Positions 44,674 through 55,467 of a stretch of 64,000 nucleotides of DNA are shown in pieces; position 1 is the stretch's first letter; each line of letters opens with the position of its first letter. The position numbers and the translations under genes are program-made. This stretch comes from Azospirillum sp. B21 (GTDB lineage: Bacteria > Pseudomonadota > Alphaproteobacteria > Azospirillales > Azospirillaceae), in the NCBI RefSeq assembly GCF_008364825.1, contig NZ_VTTO01000001.1, positions 248,001 to 312,000 of the forward strand, given 5' to 3'. Under the pieces are notes generated by a model that did no database searches, was not told the DNA's origin, and worked only from the letters and a program-made list of their open reading frames with translations.

Positions 44674-47627
44674 GGGGTGGAGGGGCCGGGGTGGTGGGCC
44701 GGAGCGGCGGCCTCCCGCCGCTGGGCCGCGGAAGCCAGCCGGTACAGTTCGTCGCCGTCCAGGATGATGACGATGCGGCCGTCGTTCAGAAGGGAGACGC
44801 CGCCGACCCCGGGGACCTCGGCAAGGCCGGGATGGCTTTCGCGGACGAACAGGTCTCCCCGGCGCAGCAGCCTGTCGATCTCCAGCCCGATGCGGCGGTT
44901 GCCGTGGCGGAGCACGACGATCAGGCTCTGGCCAGGACCGACCGGCGGCCATTCGCCTTCCGCCGGGAAGCCCAGCGCGTCGGCCAGCCGGACCACGGGC
45001 AGTACCCGCTTGCGGCGCAGAACGGTCCAACAGCCGGACACAAGGTGGAAATCGTCGGCGGTGAAGCCGCAGACCTCCTCCACGAACCGGTCGGGAATCG
45101 CCAGCACCTGAGCGTCCACCTGGACCAGCAGGGTACGCAGGATTGCGGCCGACAGCGGCAGGTCGATGGCGAAGGCTGTGCCCGCCCCCTCCCGCGTGCG
45201 GATGGCGATGCTGCCGCCCAGCCGCGTGATGGCGTTGCGCACCACGTCCATGCCGACGCCGCGGCCAGATGTCTCGGTCACCGTGTCGGCGGTGGAGAAG
45301 CCAGGGGCGAAGATGAACTCGCGCGCACCCTCGGGCCAAAGCTGCAGACTGTCATCCTCGCCGATCAGACCCTGGCGAACCGCCTTGGCTCGCACCGACT
45401 CCGTGGCGATGCCGCGTCCGTCGTCGGCGATCTCCACCACCACGCGGCTGTTGCGCTGGATGGCGCGCAGGCAGAGCGTCGCCTGCGGCGGCTTGCCCGC
45501 AGCCTCGCGGTCGGCCGGCGTTTCGATGCCGTGGTCGATGGCGTTGCGGACCATGTGCATCAGCGGGTCGTAGAGCGTCTCCACCATGCTCTTGTCGATG
45601 CGCACCTCGCCGCCTTCCATGACGAAGCGCACCGACTTGCCCTGGATCCGCGCCAATTCGCGCACGACACGGGGGAACTGGTTGAACAGGGTTTCGATAG
45701 GCACGACCCGCAGGTCGAGTGCCGCCTCCCGCAACCGGTCGACGGAGCGGCTGAGCTGGGTGTCGAGGTCAAGCAGATCGCGGCGGTGATGCTCCACCGC
45801 CTCCTGCAGGGCGCGGAGGTCGGGATCGCCGGCGCCCAACCGCTCGGCCAGGGCCGCCAGCGCCTTCTCAAGCCGCAGGTCGTTGGCGGTGGCGTTCAGG
45901 TCGCCAGACAGCAGGACCATGCCGTCGATGCGCGCCATGAAACGGTCGACCACCTCCCCCGGCACACGCAGCACGCCGCCGCCGGGAGCAGCGGCAGAAC
46001 GCACGGGCGCGACAGACGTGGCCGTCGTCGCGGCGGCTACTGCGGGAGCGACTGCGGGCAAGGCAGGGCTTGCCGCTTCCTCGACCGGCCCAGTGGCGGA
46101 TGTCTCCTCGCCGTCCGCGGGCGGTTCGGAAGGGGTGCAGGAACGGATGCGCAGGAACCCGCCGCCGGGATCGATGCCGGCCAGCGCGTCGGCGAGCGCG
46201 GGAAGCTCCTGCGGCGAGGCGATCAGCACGCGCAGCCAGGTCTTGCCGTCGATGAACTCCGGCCAATTGGTGATCGCCCGTACCTTGCTGCCCATCCACT
46301 GGACGAAGCCGGACGCCACCTCCGCCGATGTCTCCAGGAAGGCGGTGACCTCATAAAGGCGGACGGACGGGTCGGCGATGGCGGCACGCAGGTCGGCGGT
46401 GCTGTCCGGCGACAGGAAGCGCAGCAGGCCGGGATCGAGACCGAGGCCGGACAGCTCGTCGGCGCTCAGCGGGCGGCGCGCTTCCCCGGCCTCCATCTCG
46501 GCGGAAACGGCATCGACGAAGGCACGAAGGCGCTCTTCCAACGCCGCAGAGCCATCGGTGTCCAGATCCTCGGCCGGGTCTCGGGAGGCCCGCTCCGCCA
46601 GATCGGCCAGTGCGCTGCGGGCGTCGGCCAGCAGGACGGGCCAGTCAGCATGGCCGGCGACGGGTGCCCGGCGCATCACATCGGCCAGAACCCGCAACAG
46701 GGCGGAGCCGCGCGGCAGCCGGACAATGTCCAGCGTCGACGCCATACGGTCGAGCAGGCCCGCCAGTTCGCGGGCCGCCGCCCCATCGGCCAGGGACGCC
46801 GGGTCGGCCAGCAGCGCATCGGCGCGGGCGCTGCCCTGGGCCAGAAGCTGGATATTGTGGTCGGCCAGCAGGGTCGCCAGGATCGCCGCCCCGGCGTCCT
46901 TGCCGGTCAGCCGGCCGATGCGGGCGCTGGCGGTGGCGACGCCCTGAAGCTCGCGCAGGATGCCGTCCGCATCGCGGACTGCCAGCGCTTCGCGGAATCG
47001 GCGCAACGTGTCGGCGAAGGGGAGGAAGTTCAGCCGCTCGCAGGCCAGTTCCAACCGGTCGGCGGTGTCATCGACGGTGCGGAGCCCCTCCTCGTCCATG
47101 CTGCCGAGGTCGAGCGCACGGGTGAGCGTCGCCATACCGTCATGCAGCAGCCCGACGAAGAGACCGAGCATCCGCTCGTTTTCGTGCAGCCGCGCCGGTT
47201 GGGGCGGCGGCGATGCGGGCCCCGGTTTGACGGCCGAGGTCTCACCGCCCAGCGCGTCGAGCCGCGCCAGCAGGTCGGCCGGCGCCTGCCCGTCCCGGCG
47301 GTCGCGAATGCCGAACTCCGCCAGACTGCGCAACACATCCAGCGCGTCCAGCAGCGGGGCGGCGACCTCTTCCGTCAGGGGCAGCACGCCGGTGCGCACG
47401 CGGCCGAGAATCGTCTCAGCCCGGTGGGCCACCGCCTCCATCGCGAACAGATCCATGGCACGAGCCGCCCCCTTCAGCGAGTGGAAGGAGCGGAACAGGG
47501 CGGCGATCCGCTCCGAGTCCGTCATGTTCCCGGGGGTGGCCGAGAGCAGCTTTTCCAGCAGGTCGAAATGCTCGCCGGCCTCGACGCCGAACTGCCGCCA
47601 CAGGGTCTCGATCAGTTCGCTGCTCAT
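44667..47627 (-). CDS. cheA: Chemotaxis-type histidine kinase CheA
   Basis: 986 residues. Hpt domain at the start with His49 in SFHSLKGAARAMD. A long central region (about 130-510) has helical, Hpt-like stretches without a clear second His, where CheA normally has a short P2. The P3/P4 kinase core follows (HMVRNAIDHGIETPAD, DDGRGIATES, GVGMDVVRNAITRLGG) and a CheW-like C-terminal domain (about 830-960; VDAQVLAIPDRFVEEV). Last gene of the operon; 47 bp after the response-regulator gene. No C-terminal receiver. Longer than usual CheA, about 650-750. Confidence 0.93.
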   Translation of the reverse strand: MSSELIETLWRQFGVEAGEHFDLLEKLLSATPGNMTDSERIAALFRSFHSLKGAARAMDLFAMEAVAHRAETILGRVRTGVLPLTEEVAAPLLDALDVLRSLAEFGIRDRRDGQAPADLLARLDALGGETSAVKPGPASPPPQPARLHENERMLGLFVGLLHDGMATLTRALDLGSMDEEGLRTVDDTADRLELACERLNFLPFADTLRRFREALAVRDADGILRELQGVATASARIGRLTGKDAGAAILATLLADHNIQLLAQGSARADALLADPASLADGAAARELAGLLDRMASTLDIVRLPRGSALLRVLADVMRRAPVAGHADWPVLLADARSALADLAERASRDPAEDLDTDGSAALEERLRAFVDAVSAEMEAGEARRPLSADELSGLGLDPGLLRFLSPDSTADLRAAIADPSVRLYEVTAFLETSAEVASGFVQWMGSKVRAITNWPEFIDGKTWLRVLIASPQELPALADALAGIDPGGGFLRIRSCTPSEPPADGEETSATGPVEEAASPALPAVAPAVAAATTATSVAPVRSAAAPGGGVLRVPGEVVDRFMARIDGMVLLSGDLNATANDLRLEKALAALAERLGAGDPDLRALQEAVEHHRRDLLDLDTQLSRSVDRLREAALDLRVVPIETLFNQFPRVVRELARIQGKSVRFVMEGGEVRIDKSMVETLYDPLMHMVRNAIDHGIETPADREAAGKPPQATLCLRAIQRNSRVVVEIADDGRGIATESVRAKAVRQGLIGEDDSLQLWPEGAREFIFAPGFSTADTVTETSGRGVGMDVVRNAITRLGGSIAIRTREGAGTAFAIDLPLSAAILRTLLVQVDAQVLAIPDRFVEEVCGFTADDFHLVSGCWTVLRRKRVLPVVRLADALGFPAEGEWPPVGPGQSLIVVLRHGNRRIGLEIDRLLRRGDLFVRESHPGLAEVPGVGGVSLLNDGRIVIILDGDELYRLASAAQRREAAAPAHHPGPSTPS

Positions 47628-47674
47628 GGTTCACCGCTCATGGGGTCACCGCTCAGGAGGCGTCGAGCCGGGGA

Positions 47675-48097
47675 TCAGGGCTTCACGGGCGGGGGAAGGC
47701 CGGCGGCGCGGCGGATGGCTGCGACGATGTCGTGGCCCTTCTTGTGGGCGAGGTCGAGACTCATGGTGCCGGACGGCTTGGCGATGATCTCCACCGCTCC
47801 CAATGCGCGAGCCTCGGTCGCCTCGGGCGAGCCGACCTGGGCGACGGAGGAGATGATGATCACCTTCGCGCGCGACATCAGAGACAGATGCTCCATCACC
47901 TCCAGCCCCGACATTTCCGGCATTTCGATGTCGAGCAGGACGATGTCCGGTTTCAGGCTCTTGACCATCTCCAGGGCCACCTTGCCGTTTTCGGCCGCGC
48001 CGACGAGGGACAGCTCGTCGTCCGCGCGCACGATGTCGCCGATGATCGTGCGCATCAGCACCGAGTCATCGACCAGCAGGATCGTCGGCTTCGCCAT
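47675..48097 (-). CDS. CheB-like single-domain response regulator
   Basis: 140 residues. Receiver with DDS (residues 10-12), Asp in IVLLDIEMPEMSG, Ser/Thr in IIISSVAQ and Lys in IIAKPSG. The sequence after the first four strands (AKPSG, ALGAVEIIAKPSGT) resembles the CheB receiver rather than typical CheY; there is no methylesterase domain. It probably takes phosphate from CheA. It lies 56 bp downstream of cheB in the operon. Confidence 0.85.
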   Translation of the reverse strand: MAKPTILLVDDSVLMRTIIGDIVRADDELSLVGAAENGKVALEMVKSLKPDIVLLDIEMPEMSGLEVMEHLSLMSRAKVIIISSVAQVGSPEATEARALGAVEIIAKPSGTMSLDLAHKKGHDIVAAIRRAAGLPPPVKP

Positions 48098-48153
48098 GGG
48101 TGAGAGTTTCCTATGCTTGCAGTGCCACTCGGCATTCAGGTTCGGTGTTGAGA

Positions 48154-49218
48154 TCAGGCGAATGTGAAGAGGGCGTTCAGCTTGCGGGCGATTCCCGCAA
48201 CCGGCAACACCTCCGTGGCGACACCGGTGCGGATCGCCGCCCTCGGCATCCCATCGACGGCGCAGGTCGCGGGATCCTGGACCAGGACGGGAAAACGCCG
48301 CTCAGCGAAAGCGGCAGCCCCGGTGCTGCCATCTTCGCCCATGCCGGTCAGCACGACGGCGACAGGCGACTCCGCCGCCTCCGCGGCGCTGCGGAACAGC
48401 CGGTCGGCAGACGGATGGTAGATGGTCTCTGCGGGATCGGCGGCATGCAGGGAGAATCGGCCGGAGGGCAGACGGCGCACAATCCAGTCAGCGCCGCCGC
48501 GCAGGATGGTCACCGTGCCGGGGTCGAGGGCCGCTTTGTCGCCGCCCTCCACCACCGGCCGGCCAAGCGAGCGGGCGAGAAACACGGCGAAGCCCGCGGT
48601 GAAACTGGCCGGCATATGCTGCGCCACCACCAGCGGACAGGGCAGCGGCCCCAGCGTGCCCAGCAACTCCGCCAGCGCAACCGGTCCGCCGGTGGAGACG
48701 CCCACCACGATCAGATCGGGGCCATGCCCGCGGGCGACGAAGCGTGGCGCAGGCAAGTCCAGCACGGGCGTTGGCGGCAGGCCGGGGGCAATCTCTCCGG
48801 TCAGAGCCATGCGCCATCGGCCCCAATGGCGAACCTTCTCGGTCAGCTGGCGTTCGATGGACGCCATGTCGAAGGTGATGAAGGAGCTGTTCTTGCAAAC
48901 GAAGTCCACCGCCCCGGTCTCCAGCGCCCGGATGGTGGCCGCCGCTCCCTCGGACGTCTCGTTGGAGACCATGATGCAGGGCGGCCCCTTCTCCGCCGCA
49001 ATGGCCTGCACCGCTTCGATGCCGTCCATGATGGGCATGTTCAGGTCCATGGCGACAACGTGCGGTTTCAGCTTGCGCGACAGGCGCAATGCCTCGGCAC
49101 CGTTGCGTGCCTCGCCGACGATCTCGATGTCGGAAGCCCGCTCCAGCATTTTGCGAAGCGCGATGCGCACGAAGTTGCTGTCGTCGACCACCAGCAGGCG
49201 GATACGCGGACCGGTCAT
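48154..49218 (-). CDS. cheB: Chemotaxis methylesterase CheB
   Basis: 354 residues. Receiver (about 1-120; VVDDSNFVRIALRKML, acceptor Asp in VAMDLNMPIMDG) then methylesterase with GVSTGGPVALAEL (nucleophile Ser), AQHMPASFTAGFA (His) and VLTGMGEDGS (Asp). It demethylates receptors. Its ATG overlaps the triple-CheW stop by 4 nt. Confidence 0.93.
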   Translation of the reverse strand: MTGPRIRLLVVDDSNFVRIALRKMLERASDIEIVGEARNGAEALRLSRKLKPHVVAMDLNMPIMDGIEAVQAIAAEKGPPCIMVSNETSEGAAATIRALETGAVDFVCKNSSFITFDMASIERQLTEKVRHWGRWRMALTGEIAPGLPPTPVLDLPAPRFVARGHGPDLIVVGVSTGGPVALAELLGTLGPLPCPLVVAQHMPASFTAGFAVFLARSLGRPVVEGGDKAALDPGTVTILRGGADWIVRRLPSGRFSLHAADPAETIYHPSADRLFRSAAEAAESPVAVVLTGMGEDGSTGAAAFAERRFPVLVQDPATCAVDGMPRAAIRTGVATEVLPVAGIARKLNALFTFA

Positions 49219-50645
49219 GGCGCGGCGGTCCCGGCGGGAAGGGCTCCGGCTGCGGTGGAGACGGCGGAAGAGGCGGCGGAAGAGGCGGCGGTCAGCCCCT
49301 CCGGCCGCAGCACGGGAATCAGCGCATGGTCCAGACGGATGACGGCGGCGGTCAGGCGGTCGGACAGCGGATCGACGTCCTCCGCGGCGATCTTGCGGAT
49401 GCGCTGGATCTCATCGGCGATCACCGCCACGGTGCCGCCATCGATCTCCACCAGGATCGCGATCCCGGGCGTGGCGGGTGCGGCGCCGACCGGTCCCTGC
49501 GACAGCAGCCGGCGCAGATCGAGCACCGGCAGGATGCGGCCGTCCACGTCGGTCAATCCGTCGAAGCTCTCCGCCCCCTGCGGCAGACGCAGGCGGTCCG
49601 AGGGTTCCACGACACGGCGCACCTTCTCGAACTCCAGCGCATAGACCCGCGCCTCGACCACGAGGGTCAGGAAGCGGCGGTAGAAGCGGCGCGGCAGGCG
49701 GCTTTCGGCCAGATCGTCGTCCGGATCGCCTCCCTCGGGGATGAAGCCGCCGATGTCGTCGAGATGATCGCCCAGCATGCGTGCCCCACTCCTCACGTCG
49801 AGCCAAGTTCCATCGTAATCCACCACCTGTGCCGGCGCACCGGCCTCCCCGGCGCGCATGCGGTCCAGCGGCACGCGCACCACCCCGCGCACGCCGTCCA
49901 CCCGCACGCCGACGGGGCCACGGCGTGTTCGCAGCACGACGGTATAGCCGCCGGGACGGTCGCCCACCCCCAGCGGATCGGTGACCAGAACGGACCGCTT
50001 CGGCACCGGCGCCACCCCGCGGACGATGGCCGGCGCGTTGGGCAGAGGGCGCAGGCCGGCGAACGGGAAGACCAGCAGCAGATCGGCCATTTCCAATGCC
50101 TGCGGCCGCCCGGCGACCTCCACCATCAGCAGGCGGACGCCGGCCCGCTCGCGCGATGGGTCCGGCGGCTCCGCCGCGGCACCGGTCAGCGCGTCGGCAT
50201 CGAACAGCCCGGCATGGACGGCACCCCACCCCAATTCCATCCGGTCCGGGTCGAGCAGGCGCAGCGAGCGGTCGCCATGGCGCAGGCGGCAGGCAACCGG
50301 CGTCCCGCCATCCTCCGGCTCCGCCCCGGCAAGCGTCACCCGCTCCGCCGGCAGGGTGCCGCCGATCCGGCCGGCACGCAGGGCCAGCAGCCCGGCACCG
50401 GCACGCAGGACGATCAGCAGCCCGCCCCGCCGGCCGCCGGCCCAAGCCAGCCCGAGCGCCCCATAGCCGGTGACGTCCAGAACCGGGAGGATGCGGCCGC
50501 CGACGGTCGCCAGTCCTTCCACCTGCGGCGGGGCGAAGGGCAGCCGGGTGGCGCGGGTCGATTCGGCAACCTCCTCCACCCGGTCGGCCGGAACGGCGAA
50601 GGGAATGCCGGCGATGTCGAAGGTCAGGAAGCCATGGGCGGTCAT
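49215..50645 (-). CDS. Triple-domain CheW-like protein
   Basis: 476 residues with three CheW-type SH3-like domains: about 1-135 (GFLTFDIAGIPFAVPADRVE, GRILPVLDVTGYG), about 165-275 (LLMVEVAGRPQALEMADLLL, GVRGVVRVPLD) and about 325-455 (TLVVEARVYALEFEKVRRVV, VDGRILPVLDLRRLL). The ordinary adaptor has one domain; three could link receptors to CheA in a different lattice. ATG 50645 overlaps the cheR stop as ATGA and its own stop overlaps cheB. No catalytic domain. Confidence 0.86.
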   Translation of the reverse strand: MTAHGFLTFDIAGIPFAVPADRVEEVAESTRATRLPFAPPQVEGLATVGGRILPVLDVTGYGALGLAWAGGRRGGLLIVLRAGAGLLALRAGRIGGTLPAERVTLAGAEPEDGGTPVACRLRHGDRSLRLLDPDRMELGWGAVHAGLFDADALTGAAAEPPDPSRERAGVRLLMVEVAGRPQALEMADLLLVFPFAGLRPLPNAPAIVRGVAPVPKRSVLVTDPLGVGDRPGGYTVVLRTRRGPVGVRVDGVRGVVRVPLDRMRAGEAGAPAQVVDYDGTWLDVRSGARMLGDHLDDIGGFIPEGGDPDDDLAESRLPRRFYRRFLTLVVEARVYALEFEKVRRVVEPSDRLRLPQGAESFDGLTDVDGRILPVLDLRRLLSQGPVGAAPATPGIAILVEIDGGTVAVIADEIQRIRKIAAEDVDPLSDRLTAAVIRLDHALIPVLRPEGLTAASSAASSAVSTAAGALPAGTAAP

Positions 50646-51541
50646 GGCGCGATCTCCCGCCGCCGGTAGGCGAGCGCACGGTCGCCGCGGTGACGCTCGA
50701 ACCGGCAATCTTCTCCCATCCGGTCGGTGGTGCCCAGCACCAGCCAGCCGCCCGGCGCCACTGCCCCGGTCAGCAGGGTCAGCGCCCGGTCGCGGCTGTC
50801 GTCGTCGAAATAGATCATGACGTTGCGGCAGGACACGAGGTCGAAGCCTCCCTCCGGCACACTGTCCGGCAGCCCCGCATCCATGAGGTTGTGACGGGCG
50901 AAGCGGACGATGCGGCGGGCATCGGCACGCACCCGGCGGTGCAGCGGCGCCTCGCTCCCCAGCGGAACGAACCAGCACTCATAACCGTCCGGCATCTCGC
51001 GGAACGGTCCAAGCCCCTCCCCGCCATAGCAGGCGTTGGCGGCCTGCCGCACGGCGATGCGGCTGAGATCGGTCCCCAACACCTGCACCTCCCAATCGGT
51101 TTCCAGGCCATGGCCGGTCCGGCGCGCCTCTCCGGCGTCGGCCAGCGCCTCCAGCGTCACGATGGCGAGGCTGTAGGCCTCCTCCCCGGTGGCACAGCCG
51201 GCGCTCCACAGCCGCAGGCTCCGCGCGGCGCGGCGGTCGGCGATCAGCCGGGGGAGCAGATGGCCACGCAGATGGGCGTGGTGCGGCAGGTCGCGGAAGA
51301 AATAGGTCTCATGGATCGTCAGGTTCTCGATCAGGCTGAGCCAGTCCGGACTGTCGGCCGGCGCCCGCTCGATTTGCGCCACCCACTCCTCCAGCACCGG
51401 CAGGGGCATCGCCGCAAGGATGCGCGCCAGCTTTCGTTCCAGGGGGCGGTCGTGGCGGATGCCCGCTTTGCGCCGGACATCGTCCAACAACCGCCGCGCC
51501 AGGGCGTCGAGCGGGCTGAAAGGGGTCCTGCCTTCGCTCAC
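50642..51541 (-). CDS. cheR: Chemotaxis methyltransferase CheR
   Basis: 299 residues. N-terminal helical domain, then the SAM domain with [31 protein letters not shown] and [18 protein letters not shown]. It methylates receptor glutamates. It starts with GTG overlapping the receptor stop as GTGA. No TPR tail. Confidence 0.93.
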   Translation of the reverse strand: MSEGRTPFSPLDALARRLLDDVRRKAGIRHDRPLERKLARILAAMPLPVLEEWVAQIERAPADSPDWLSLIENLTIHETYFFRDLPHHAHLRGHLLPRLIADRRAARSLRLWSAGCATGEEAYSLAIVTLEALADAGEARRTGHGLETDWEVQVLGTDLSRIAVRQAANACYGGEGLGPFREMPDGYECWFVPLGSEAPLHRRVRADARRIVRFARHNLMDAGLPDSVPEGGFDLVSCRNVMIYFDDDSRDRALTLLTGAVAPGGWLVLGTTDRMGEDCRFERHRGDRALAYRRREIAP

Positions 51542-52749
51542 GGCGCCCGGAAGCGTTCGGCCAGCCGCCGCGTGTCGTCGGCCAGCCGGGAGAGGTGGAC
51601 CATTGTCGCGGTGATCTCCTCCGAAGCGGCGGCATTCTTTGACGCAACGGTGCGTATGTTGCCGACGTTCGATTCGATCTCGACGATGTGGTCCTGCTGA
51701 TGGGCCATGGCGGCTGCGACTGATTGCACCATTCGGTCGATCTGGGCCACGCGCTCGGCGATGCCGTCCATCATCTGAACCACCTCGGCCGTGGCGGCCA
51801 TCCCCTCTTCCGCCATCGCCGCGGCGGCCTCGACGATCTCGGCGATCTGGCGGGCACTCTCCACCGCGTTGTCGGCGAGCTTGCCGACCTCCTCGGCGAC
51901 GACCTCGAAGCCCTTGCCCTGCTCGCCGGCGCGGGCGGCTTCGATGGAGGCGTTGACGGACAGGATGTTGGTCTTCACCGCGATCTGGGTGATCGCCTCG
52001 GTGATGCGGCCGATCCGGCGGCTGTTGTCGCCGATGGTCTGGGACACCCGGACGAGCCGCGCCATCTCCGCCTTGCCCTTGTCGGCGAAACCTGCGGTGA
52101 CGCGCACCATGTCGGAGGCGGCGCGCGTGCTGTCCGTCACCTCCGCGATGGCGCGAACGGACCGGCCTACGGCGTTCGCCACCCGGTCGAGATCCTCGGT
52201 CTGGATCGAGGCGCCATCGGCGACCTGGGACACTGCCGTGCTGGCTTGGCCCGCAGCGACGGCGACCTGGGCCGCCTGCTGGCCGATGCGCAGGAAGGAG
52301 TTGCGGGCATCCTCCACCAACGCCGCCATCTCGGCATAGCGGCCGGGCAGCGCCGGCAAGGGATGATGGCCCTCATCCGGCTCGCGGGTCAGGTGGCGAA
52401 GCGCGGCGTGCAGCGCGTTCTGAGCCGACAAGGTGCGGGCCAGGGAGGCAGCGATTGCGCCGGTCTCGTCCCCGCGGCGCGGTGGTGCGGGAGCATCGTC
52501 CACGGCACCTTCTGCAAGTCGGGTGGCGGCATCCTGCAGCCGGGCCATCGCGTCCGACAGGTCGAGCGCCAGCACCAGCGCGATCACCAGCGCCAGGGCC
52601 AGCGCACCGCCCGTCGCCAGCCACAAGGATTGCGGCGCGATGTCCGGGACCAGGCGGGGCAGCAACAAGGGCAGAAACGCCGCGGCGCAAGGCAACAGGA
52701 CGGCGATGCCGAACCGGGGAAGAACTCGCAGGCTGGCCGGAAAGGACAT
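51538..52749 (-). CDS. Methyl-accepting receptor, short periplasmic type
   Basis: 403 residues. Two transmembrane helices (about 13-33 and 42-64) with almost no periplasmic loop between them, then a HAMP-like linker and a long cytoplasmic signalling domain with [20 protein letters not shown] at its tip and conserved MASEEI-type ending. With no external sensor it may read membrane state or an intracellular cue. It leads the operon mcp-cheR-cheW-cheB-regulator-cheA. A near-identical output domain is in the divergent receptor at 52966. Confidence 0.88.
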   Translation of the reverse strand: MSFPASLRVLPRFGIAVLLPCAAAFLPLLLPRLVPDIAPQSLWLATGGALALALVIALVLALDLSDAMARLQDAATRLAEGAVDDAPAPPRRGDETGAIAASLARTLSAQNALHAALRHLTREPDEGHHPLPALPGRYAEMAALVEDARNSFLRIGQQAAQVAVAAGQASTAVSQVADGASIQTEDLDRVANAVGRSVRAIAEVTDSTRAASDMVRVTAGFADKGKAEMARLVRVSQTIGDNSRRIGRITEAITQIAVKTNILSVNASIEAARAGEQGKGFEVVAEEVGKLADNAVESARQIAEIVEAAAAMAEEGMAATAEVVQMMDGIAERVAQIDRMVQSVAAAMAHQQDHIVEIESNVGNIRTVASKNAAASEEITATMVHLSRLADDTRRLAERFRAP

Positions 52750-52965
52750 TGCGGTAACGGCTCCTCACGATCGACCACGGGCGCCCCGCGACAACTCGCG
52801 GACGACGCAGGCCACCCTTATGACTTGCCGGATGCACCCCAACCGAAGCAAGGTGATTCCAGTGGGTGGTGTCGGATGCCGCATGCCTCGGTTCCGGTCT
52901 CCCGTCCCCGTCCCCCGCTCAACCCGGCTCCGCCGCCACGCGGCCCTGAATGGACCTCCACCGGC

Positions 52966-54960
52966 ATGTCGATCGCCACACGCATCGCCCTGGGTTTCGC
53001 CACCGTCCTGCTGCTGACCCTTGCCGTCGCCGTCGCCGGATGGAGCGGGCTGAACACCTACGCCACGCAGGTGGAGATCGCCGCCCGCACCTCCCGTCTC
53101 GACACGCTGCTGCTCAGCGCCCGGCAGGAGGAGGCACGCTATCTGATCGACGTCGATCCCTCCGCCAGCCGGCGGGTACGCCAACTGACCGAGCAGTTGA
53201 AGACCGAAGCCGAGGCCCTGCTGGCTTTGCCCGGCCATGCCGTCGCCCCCGACGCACTGCAGGAAGTGCTGGCGAAACTGGCAGCCTACCGGAAGTCCTT
53301 CGACGAGGTGGTCCAGTTGGAGGTCGAACGCTTCGCCAGCCTGGCGAAGCTCCGCAAGCAGACTTCAGCCCTCCTGGTGGTGGCGCAGACGCTGACGCAC
53401 GAGCAATCGGCCCGCTATGCCGACGCACTGACACGGCTGAAGGCCGATCCCGGCGATGGAACCGCTCTGCGGACGCTGGAGTCCTCCGCCCTGCTGACCA
53501 CCATCGCCGGGCGGCTGATCCAGGACACCCGCGGCGCCCTGCTGGACGTGCAGCAATATCTGATCGAGCAGGGCGGGTCCGGCCGCAATTCGCCCAACGC
53601 CGCCATCGACCGGCTTCTGGCCATCATCGGAGATGTCCAGAGGGCCTCCAGCGACCCAGAAATCCTGCGCGAGACGGAGAAATTGACCGCCGCCGTAATG
53701 GGCGTCGAAACGGAATTCCTGCTGGTCGCGGACATCGTGGTTCGGCGCAGCGCCGCCCGCGTGGCAATGCGCGATGCCGCCGCAACCGTCAGCGAACAGG
53801 TCGCACAGTTGGTCCACGCCCAGACCGCGGAACGGGAAGCCGGCCGGTCGCGTGCCGTGCTGCTTCTGTGGAGCGGCGCATTGGGCGCGCTGGCCGCCGG
53901 AGCGGTGCTGTCGATTCTGATCGCCCGCAGCCTGACCGGCCCGATCGCCGACACGACGGCAGCGGTCCAGCGACTTTCCGAAGGCGACCTGATGGTCGCG
54001 GTGCCCAACACCGGCCGGCGCGACGAATTGGGCTCCATCGGCCGCGCCGTCGCCACCGTCATCAAGGTGCTGCATGGGCTGCATGGGGAAATGCACCGGT
54101 TGTCCGGCAAGCCGGTGGATGCCCCCGCAACAGGGAGCACTCCGGCTTTCCAGGGCGCCTATGGCGAGATGGTGGCGCTGCTGCAGGAAACCGGTGCCGC
54201 CTTCCGCGCCATCGGGGAACAGGCGACCCAGGTCGCCGTCGCCGCGGGCCAAGCCAGCACGGCCATCGCCCATGTCTCCGACGGCGCATCGGAGCAGACC
54301 GACGACCTCGACCATGTGGTGACAGCGGTCGGTCAATCGGCCCGCGCCATCGCCCATGTCTCCGACAGCACCCGCGACGCCTCCGACATGGTGAAGGACG
54401 CCTCGGATTTCGCCGACCGCGGCCGGGAGGACATGGCACGCCTGCTGCGCGTGTCGCAGACCATCGCGGAGAACAGCCGCCGGATCGGCCGCATCACCGA
54501 GGCGATCACCCAGATCGCGGTTAAGACCAACATCCTGTCGGTCAACGCCTCCATCGAGGCCGCCCGCGCCGGCGAACAGGGCAAAGGCTTCGAAGTGGTC
54601 GCCGAGGAGGTCGGCAAGCTCGCCGACAATGCGGTGGAGAGCGCCCGCCAGATCGCCGAGATCATCGAAGCCGCGGCGGCTTTGGCCGAAGAGGGCAAGG
54701 CCGTCACCGAGCAGGCGCGACGCCGCATGGACGGGCTGGCCGAGCGGGTGGACCGCATCGACGGTGCCTTCCAGTCGGTCGCCGTGGCAATGGAGGAGCA
54801 GCAGGCGTCAGTGCGCGAGATCGAACGGTCGGTGGAAAGCGTTCGAACCGTCGCCTCGAAGAACGCCGCGGCGTCGGAGGAGATCGCCGCCACCATGGTC
54901 CATCTATCGCGGCTCGCCGACGAGACGCGGCGTCAGGTCTCGCGCTTCCAGGCAAACTGA
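52966..54960 (+). CDS. Methyl-accepting receptor with large periplasmic domain
   Basis: 664 residues. Transmembrane helices (about 8-28 and 301-324) flank a periplasmic helical sensor (about 30-300). HAMP ([20 protein letters not shown], about 325-375) and the signalling domain follow, with the same tip as the neighbour. ATG 52966 lacks a clear ribosome site; an in-frame ATG at 52876 with GGTGG nearby would add 30 residues. Divergent from the che operon and presumably signalling through it. Confidence 0.9.
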   Translation: MSIATRIALGFATVLLLTLAVAVAGWSGLNTYATQVEIAARTSRLDTLLLSARQEEARYLIDVDPSASRRVRQLTEQLKTEAEALLALPGHAVAPDALQEVLAKLAAYRKSFDEVVQLEVERFASLAKLRKQTSALLVVAQTLTHEQSARYADALTRLKADPGDGTALRTLESSALLTTIAGRLIQDTRGALLDVQQYLIEQGGSGRNSPNAAIDRLLAIIGDVQRASSDPEILRETEKLTAAVMGVETEFLLVADIVVRRSAARVAMRDAAATVSEQVAQLVHAQTAEREAGRSRAVLLLWSGALGALAAGAVLSILIARSLTGPIADTTAAVQRLSEGDLMVAVPNTGRRDELGSIGRAVATVIKVLHGLHGEMHRLSGKPVDAPATGSTPAFQGAYGEMVALLQETGAAFRAIGEQATQVAVAAGQASTAIAHVSDGASEQTDDLDHVVTAVGQSARAIAHVSDSTRDASDMVKDASDFADRGREDMARLLRVSQTIAENSRRIGRITEAITQIAVKTNILSVNASIEAARAGEQGKGFEVVAEEVGKLADNAVESARQIAEIIEAAAALAEEGKAVTEQARRRMDGLAERVDRIDGAFQSVAVAMEEQQASVREIERSVESVRTVASKNAAASEEIAATMVHLSRLADETRRQVSRFQAN

Positions 54961-55206
54961 AGCCGGCGTTTCGCGCGGTTGCTTCACATGGCATAGATGC
55001 GGCGGCCACGGATCTTGGGGCAGGCCGCAGGAAACGCGCAACCGCACAAATATCCAAAGTGGTAATTCTTAATCCCCCCGGCGGAGATATCCGGCATTTA
55101 AAGTTCTTTTAACCCTATTCCGCGCCTAATCCACACGCGGGAACGCTTGGTCCCGAGAAGACACTCACCCGAACATTAGACCCACACGATACCAAGGGAG
55201 CTACCC

Positions 55207-55446
55207 ATGCCCGCACAGATGGTCGCCGATGAAGTCCGCATGGCCAGCCGCATCCACGCGCGCCTTCTGGACGCCTTCATCGACTTGACGGAGCGGGAAC
55301 TGGCCGGCGTCGCTCCGGGCTTTGCCGAAGAAAGCCTGATGGAAGCGCTGGAAGCGCTGCGCGCCGCCCGCAAGTCCTATGGTTCGACCGCGGGGGTTAT
55401 GGTCGTCTCGAACCTGCAACTGCCGCAGGCCTCCAACGCCGCCTAA
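55207..55446 (+). CDS. Small conserved hypothetical protein
   Basis: 79 residues, helical, no membrane segment or known motif (HARLLDAFIDLTERELAGVA). ATG 55207 follows AAGGGAG. Its stop lies in the loop of a strong hairpin. Function unknown. Confidence 0.65.
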   Translation: MPAQMVADEVRMASRIHARLLDAFIDLTERELAGVAPGFAEESLMEALEALRAARKSYGSTAGVMVVSNLQLPQASNAA

Positions 55447-55457
55447 CGCGGCGTTGG
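55433..55457. terminator. Hairpin at the end of the small gene
   Basis: CCAACGCCGC (55433-55442) and GCGGCGTTGG (55448-55457), loop CTAAC containing the TAA stop. Ten pairs but no T-run on either side; may slow polymerase for both convergent genes. Confidence 0.45.
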
Positions 55458-55467
55458 CGATGTCCGA

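Noticed and set aside
44691..48167. Plus-strand frame of 1158 codons across cheA
   Set aside because: Shadow of cheA; Gln/Arg/Gly-rich composition and no start signal.
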